Shown: piece after piece, positions 12,570 through 16,072 of the stretch
Layout of the letters: every line of letters begins with the position of its first letter
Numbering within the stretch: position 1 is the stretch's first letter
Assembly: GCA_009776695.1 (NCBI GenBank)
Contig: WRNI01000022.1
Span: 1 to 16,072 of the forward strand
Length of the DNA: 16,072 bases
Direction of reading: 5' to 3'
DNA from: Methanomassiliicoccaceae archaeon
GTDB lineage: Archaea > Thermoplasmatota > Thermoplasmata > Methanomassiliicoccales > Methanomethylophilaceae
Position numbers and translations under genes: made by a program
Notes under the pieces: generated by a model
What the model saw: the letters and a program-made list of their open reading frames with translations, nothing else
What the model was told of the DNA's origin: nothing
Database searches by the model: none

Positions 12570-12989
12570 ATGACAATAAAGATATACTCTGACGGCGGCG
12601 CCCGCGGCAATCCGGGGCCGTCGGCATTCGCTGTCGTTGTATGCAAGGATAACAAGATAATACATCAGCATTCGGAATTCATAGGAATAAACACGAATAA
12701 CGTCGCGGAGTACCGCGGACTGATATATGCGGCGGGATACGCAATAGATTCGCATGAGGATGACGTCGAGTTCATAATGGACTCAAAATTGGCCATAGAG
12801 CAGATGAAAGGCCGTTACAAGGTAAAGGCAAAGAGCATTGTGCCGCTGTATCTCGACGCGAAGGCGATGACATCAGGCATACGCAATGTTAAATTCACGC
12901 ACGTCAGACGTTCCGATCCTATGATAACGGTCGCCGATTCTTTGCTGAACAGGAAGATGGACGAGCACGCGGGATCATCTGAGAAGTGA
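12570..12989 (+). CDS. rnhA: Ribonuclease HI
   Basis: This 139-aa protein is a single RNase H domain that cleaves the RNA strand of RNA-DNA hybrids. The metal-binding acids are all visible: Asp8 in YSDGGARGNPG, Glu47 in NNVAEYRG, Asp71 in IMDSKL and Asp123 in VADSLLN. There is no N-terminal hybrid-binding domain, and the length is typical of the short archaeal and Bacillus-type HI enzymes. It starts 4 nt after panD and probably shares its transcript, though the two functions are unrelated. Its last 15 nt overlap the 3' end of hisS on the other strand, so neither gene has room for its own downstream terminator. The start is the first ATG. Confidence 0.9.
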   Translation: MTIKIYSDGGARGNPGPSAFAVVVCKDNKIIHQHSEFIGINTNNVAEYRGLIYAAGYAIDSHEDDVEFIMDSKLAIEQMKGRYKVKAKSIVPLYLDAKAMTSGIRNVKFTHVRRSDPMITVADSLLNRKMDEHAGSSEK

Positions 12990-14219
12990 TACAAGCTCGT
13001 TCAGTTTTATCATTTTCTGATCGCCTGTGCCCATATCTCTGACCGTAACGGAATTTTCGTTAAGCTCGTTGCGTCCCACGATCACAGCGTATTTTGCATT
13101 CACCGCGGACGCGTGCTTCATGGACTTTGCCATCTTCCTGCGCATTATGTCGATGTCCGCGCTTATGCCTTCGGAGCGAAGCATCGAAACGATCTTTGAT
13201 GCATCAAGCCTGACATCATCCGTCACGGGAACGACATAAGCGTCAACCCCCCTGCCTTCGAATTTTTGGCCTTCCTTCTCCATGGCAAGCAGTATCCTGT
13301 CGAATCCTATCGCGAAGCCCGTTGAGAACACCTTCTCGCCGCCGAACAGTTCCGATAACGAGTAAGAACCGCCGCCGCATATCTGCTTCTCTGCGCCCAG
13401 CGACGGCGCCTCCGCTTCGAACACGATGCCGGTGTAATAATCGAGACCTCTGACCACTCCAAGGTCTATCTCAATGTCATCGACGCCCATCGCCTCCAGT
13501 ACACCGGCAAGCTCTCTGAGATACGCGGCCTCCTCGTTCGAAACCAGATCGAGAACCTCTTTTCCGCCGACCGTCTCCGTTATTTTAAAGATGTTATCAG
13601 CGGCGTCACCGCTGATGTTCATTCTCTCAAGTAATGTTCTCGCGTCATCGTACATCTTCTTGTCCAGTTTCTGAAGCACTTCAGGCAATTTGTCGGACGG
13701 GACGCCGGCCGATGTTATCATGTTCCTGAGGATGCCGATGTGCCCTATCCTTATCTTGTACTCCTTAAGACCGAGCGCCTTTATCATCGACGCCGCCAGC
13801 GCGATGACTTCCGCGTCCGTTTCCGCGTTGGCGTTGCCTATCAGTTCGGCACCGAACTGAAAGAACTCGCGGTAACGGCCGCTCTGCGGCCGTTCGTAAC
13901 GGAAGCACTGGCCAAAGTAGAATAACTTCAGCGGGCGCGGTTCGTTGCTCATCTCGTTGACGAACATCCTGATCGCCGGCGCCGTCATCTCAGGACGTAA
14001 CGCGATATCACGGCCGCCCTTGTCCTTGAACGCGTATATCTCGTTGAGGATGTTCGGTCCCGATCTCATCACGAACAATTCCGTTTCCTCGAATATCGGT
14101 GTCGCCGTCTCCCTGAAATTGAATATTTTTGCGACGTTCCTCAGAACATTCTCATAATATCTCCGTCTTTCCATCTCATCGGGAAGAAAATCCCTCGTTC
14201 CGCGCGGGCATTGGATCAT
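12975..14219 (-). CDS. hisS: Histidyl-tRNA synthetase
   Basis: HisRS (414 aa) charges tRNA-His in the cytosol. It is a class II synthetase with motif 2 in GQCFRYERPQSGRYREFFQ (103-121), the histidine-binding HisA motif RGLDYYTG (257-264), CGGGSYSLSELFGG (281-294) and motif 3 STGFAIGFDRILLAME (299-314). A C-terminal anticodon-binding domain runs from about 325 to the end. The start I chose, MIQCPRGTRDFLP, matches the family N-terminus. The open frame extends 26 codons further up (to 14297), but that stretch is not HisRS-like and contains the likely promoter. A TATA-like ATTTATTG lies about 28 nt before the ATG, so the message may be nearly leaderless. The stop lies inside the end of convergent rnhA. 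Confidence 0.95.
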   Translation of the reverse strand: MIQCPRGTRDFLPDEMERRRYYENVLRNVAKIFNFRETATPIFEETELFVMRSGPNILNEIYAFKDKGGRDIALRPEMTAPAIRMFVNEMSNEPRPLKLFYFGQCFRYERPQSGRYREFFQFGAELIGNANAETDAEVIALAASMIKALGLKEYKIRIGHIGILRNMITSAGVPSDKLPEVLQKLDKKMYDDARTLLERMNISGDAADNIFKITETVGGKEVLDLVSNEEAAYLRELAGVLEAMGVDDIEIDLGVVRGLDYYTGIVFEAEAPSLGAEKQICGGGSYSLSELFGGEKVFSTGFAIGFDRILLAMEKEGQKFEGRGVDAYVVPVTDDVRLDASKIVSMLRSEGISADIDIMRRKMAKSMKHASAVNAKYAVIVGRNELNENSVTVRDMGTGDQKMIKLNELVSLLR

Positions 14220-14243
14220 GATATCGCTGTGATACGATAACAA

Positions 14244-14251
14244 CAATAAAT
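14244..14251 (-). promoter_or_regulatory. TATA-like box for hisS
   Basis: On the minus strand ATTTATTG ends 24 nt before the preferred hisS ATG (14219). Transcription would then begin within a few nt of the start codon. This supports that start over the longer frame, and no Shine-Dalgarno is seen. Confidence 0.35.
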
Positions 14252-14267
14252 CTGTTGCCGTCGGGCA

Positions 14268-14288
14268 CGGCGGCATTGATGGCCGCCG
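14268..14288. other. Hairpin between the GTPase gene and hisS
   Basis: CGGCGGC (14268-14274) pairs perfectly with GCCGCCG (14282-14288) over a 7-nt loop. Both flanking genes are read on the minus strand, so the hairpin is 3' of the GTPase gene and upstream of hisS. There is no T-run after it. It may be a 3'-end structure or a weak terminator. Confidence 0.35.
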
Positions 14289-14309
14289 GTGCGTCAAAAG
14301 ACGGCAGGG

Positions 14310-15410
14310 TCACCTGCGCACGATTATCGTCACGACGTCCCCGTCTTTTACCACGTGATCGATCCCGACCGTCTGCCCTGGAAATTTGGCGCTGTCCCCC
14401 CAGACCATCGCGTAACGGAAGTTAGGACGGAATGTTCTGTGAATTTGTTCACACACATCACCGATCGTGTTGCCGTTCTTTACGATGAGCGGGACATCCA
14501 TATCGGCATCCTGACCCTGAGGCTTCAGATATATCCGTATGAGATCGATCGTTTCGAACAATGCCTGCTTGAGATGTTCTATTCCGTATCCGGTCGCCGC
14601 CGATACCGGAACTTTTCTCAGATCGGGCAATTTTTTGTAAACGGCGTCCATTTTGGCGGCGTCCGCAAGGTCAACTTTGTTCACCGCGATCATCGCGTCG
14701 ATGTAAACGCGGTTCCCGGTCAGGACGTCAAGCAGCTGTTCCATATTGATATCCTCGCGTATGACAACGGCGGCGTTCACATGACCGTAGGCGGCGACCA
14801 TCTCCATAGCAAGCTTTTCATCTATCTTTGTAAGCTTCACCGTCGGTTTTATCGATATCCCGCCGTAATCGGATGACGTTATCACAACGTCCGGCGGTCT
14901 TTGGTTCACTCTTATGGCGGCGTCCCAAAGCTCCCTCTCAAGTATGGAAAGATCCGGATTGAACACATCGGCAACATAAAGTATCACGTCCGCGGACCTC
15001 GCCGCGGCTATTACTTCACGTCCCTTCCCTTTTCCTTTCGAAGCGCCCTTTATCAGCCCGGGCATGTCCAGTATCTGAATTTTCGCGTGATTATATTCCA
15101 GAACACCGGGAACGACGTCCAGCGTTGTGAAATGATATGCGCCAACAGTCGATTTGGCGCCGGTCAGCTGGTTCAGCAGCGTTGATTTTCCGACGCTCGG
15201 AAAGCCAACGAGAGCAACAGTAGCGTTCCCCGACTTTTTGACGCTGAACCCTTTGCCGGAAGCTTTTGATGACCGTCTCTTTTCCTGTTCGTTCATCAGG
15301 CGGGCGATCTTTGCCTTAAGTTTGCCGATGTGGCCTTCCGTCGACTTGTTGTACTTGGTGTTGGATATCTCCTCCTCCAATTCCTTTATCTGTTCGTCGA
15401 TGGTGGCCAA
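14310..15410 (-). CDS. DRG-family GTPase (Rbg-like) with TGS domain
   Basis: This 366-aa Obg-like GTPase belongs to the DRG group kept in archaea and eukaryotes and linked to ribosomes and translation. An N-terminal helical segment (1-55; LEEEISNTKYNKSTEGHIGK) precedes the G domain: G1 GFPSVGKST (69-77), G3 DMPGLIKGAS (115-124), G4 NKVD (244-247) and G5 SAAT (270-273). A DRG-type insert lies between G3 and G4, and a TGS domain covers about 295-366. The start is a TTG at 15410: no ATG, GTG or TTG exists between it and the in-frame stop at 15459-15461, and a GGGAGG ribosome site lies 9 nt upstream. It is divergent from the membrane zinc-ribbon gene. All nucleotide-binding motifs are intact. Confidence 0.95.
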   Translation of the reverse strand: MATIDEQIKELEEEISNTKYNKSTEGHIGKLKAKIARLMNEQEKRRSSKASGKGFSVKKSGNATVALVGFPSVGKSTLLNQLTGAKSTVGAYHFTTLDVVPGVLEYNHAKIQILDMPGLIKGASKGKGKGREVIAAARSADVILYVADVFNPDLSILERELWDAAIRVNQRPPDVVITSSDYGGISIKPTVKLTKIDEKLAMEMVAAYGHVNAAVVIREDINMEQLLDVLTGNRVYIDAMIAVNKVDLADAAKMDAVYKKLPDLRKVPVSAATGYGIEHLKQALFETIDLIRIYLKPQGQDADMDVPLIVKNGNTIGDVCEQIHRTFRPNFRYAMVWGDSAKFPGQTVGIDHVVKDGDVVTIIVRR

Positions 15411-15484
15411 CCGTCCGTTCCTCCCTTCCGATGATACATCAGCATAATAAGAAGGATATTAACGTTTTATCATCGTTCGGGCAG

Positions 15485-15492
15485 TTTTTATA
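15485..15492 (+). promoter_or_regulatory. TATA-like box for the membrane zinc-ribbon gene
   Basis: TTTTTATA is centred about 27 nt before the ATG at 15516 and implies a leaderless transcript. No Shine-Dalgarno is present before that ATG or the in-frame ATG at 15498. Confidence 0.45.
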
Positions 15493-15515
15493 CGATAATG
15501 CCATTGACCGCAACA

Positions 15516-16072
15516 ATGGACGGATATCAGAAGACGAAGTTTCAGGAATTCAGGGAGACGAAGGCGGCGATACCAGCCGGTATCGCGCTCGCGCTGCTGA
15601 TGTCGGCCCTGCTCGTTCTGGCGTTAGGGGTCGACCCGCTGACGGGTCTTTGCATCGCGATATTTGCTTATTTCATCCTTCGGCTGTTCCGAGTCAGGGA
15701 CATCAGGCTTCTGCTGATCACGGCGGCGCTGATGTTCGTTCTGTTCGAGTTGGAGGTTTATTTCTTACATCCGCCGAACTATGTGCTGAATTCGAATATC
15801 GGATTGTACCTGGTAGGGATAATTTTGAACCTCGTGCTCTCCTTTGTCCTTCTGGTGGTGCTCGTGTGGTGGATGCGCCGGAACCTTGAGAGGACGAGGG
15901 CGAGGCTGGAGGCCGAGGGACGCTTATATCCGCAGGGTTACGGCAGATGCAAGAGATGCGGCTCCCTGGTGCTTCCTGGAGAGGTCTGCTGCAGGAAGTG
16001 CGGCGAGTACATCGACGTTCCCGAAGAGATGAGGGTAAAGAAGGTAAATTACTTCGAATGCTCTGAGTGCGG
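15516..16072 (+). CDS. Four-helix membrane protein with cytosolic zinc ribbon, 3'-truncated by the window edge
   Basis: The right edge cuts this gene; 185 complete codons are visible. After a charged start (MDGYQKTKFQEFRETKAA), four hydrophobic helices lie at about 19-38, 41-58, 63-83 and 95-119. A basic WWMRRNLERTRAR stretch follows, which places the tail in the cytosol. A zinc ribbon comes next, with CKRCGS at 145-150 and CCRKCG at 158-163 (ligands Cys145, 148, 159, 162). A second CxxC (182-185) starts at the edge, so at least two zinc modules are likely. I do not recognise the family. Such proteins are common, little-studied membrane proteins in archaea. The ATG at 15516 fits the TATA box 27 nt upstream; an in-frame ATG at 15498 would add six residues. 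Confidence 0.75.
   Translation, partial: MDGYQKTKFQEFRETKAAIPAGIALALLMSALLVLALGVDPLTGLCIAIFAYFILRLFRVRDIRLLLITAALMFVLFELEVYFLHPPNYVLNSNIGLYLVGIILNLVLSFVLLVVLVWWMRRNLERTRARLEAEGRLYPQGYGRCKRCGSLVLPGEVCCRKCGEYIDVPEEMRVKKVNYFECSEC

Noticed and set aside
14220..14297. 26-residue N-terminal extension of HisRS
   Set aside because: The stretch does not resemble HisRS, contains the TATA-like box and part of a hairpin, and the family start is at MIQCPRGTRD.
14289..14876. 195-codon plus-strand frame over the GTPase gene
   Set aside because: It is antisense to the G4, G5 and TGS parts of an intact DRG GTPase. The codon pattern follows the GTPase.

Overview
The window looks like a chromosomal segment of a methanogen-type archaeon, most probably in the Thermoplasmata (a Methanomassiliicoccales-like lineage is my best guess). 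The evidence is a four-subunit archaeal pyruvate:ferredoxin oxidoreductase, a DRG-type GTPase with a TGS domain, a tRNA-Asp without an encoded CCA, TATA-like boxes about 25 nt before several starts, and stop codons that are 14 TGA, 1 TAA and 0 TAG among the 15 genes whose end is visible. Avoiding TAG would fit a pyrrolysine user, but no pyrrolysine gene is in the window. Placement is inference; no database was searched.

Layout. At the left edge is the end of a DUF92-type membrane protein (+). It converges on the porCDAB operon (-), which interconverts acetyl-CoA, CO2 and pyruvate. Across a 267-nt regulatory gap the divergent ppsA (+) makes phosphoenolpyruvate from pyruvate. Together these five genes form the step from acetyl-CoA to PEP that feeds gluconeogenesis, and the gap between them holds a perfect 16-bp palindrome. 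Next is a surface-protein gene (+) with seven propeller-like repeats and a C-terminal membrane anchor, preceded by a possible 33-codon leader ORF. A strong hairpin separates it from a convergent gene (-) for a CBS-pair plus ParB/Srx-like protein. That gene diverges from a tRNA-Asp(GTC) gene (+), possibly from a shared TATA box.

A three-gene ABC importer operon (-: binding protein, FecCD/BtuC-type permease, ATPase) for an iron chelate or corrinoid follows. It diverges from panD (+, aspartate 1-decarboxylase of the bacterial pyruvoyl type, unusual for an archaeon) and rnhA (+, RNase HI). rnhA overlaps the 3' end of hisS (-, HisRS) tail to tail. Upstream of hisS on the same strand lies a DRG-family GTPase (-, TTG start). 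It diverges from a gene cut by the right edge (+) for a four-helix membrane protein with a cytosolic zinc-ribbon tail.

Most of the window is compact core metabolism and housekeeping. I see no insertion sequence, integrase, phage gene, CRISPR array or rRNA. No stretch longer than about 300 bases lacks a gene; the largest gaps are 11933-12217, 3229-3495 and 5800-6049. The least ordinary parts are the propeller surface protein with its leader region, bacterial-type PanD in an archaeal context, the CBS-ParB/Srx protein that may be a small-molecule kinase or nucleotide sensor, and the intergenic palindromes.
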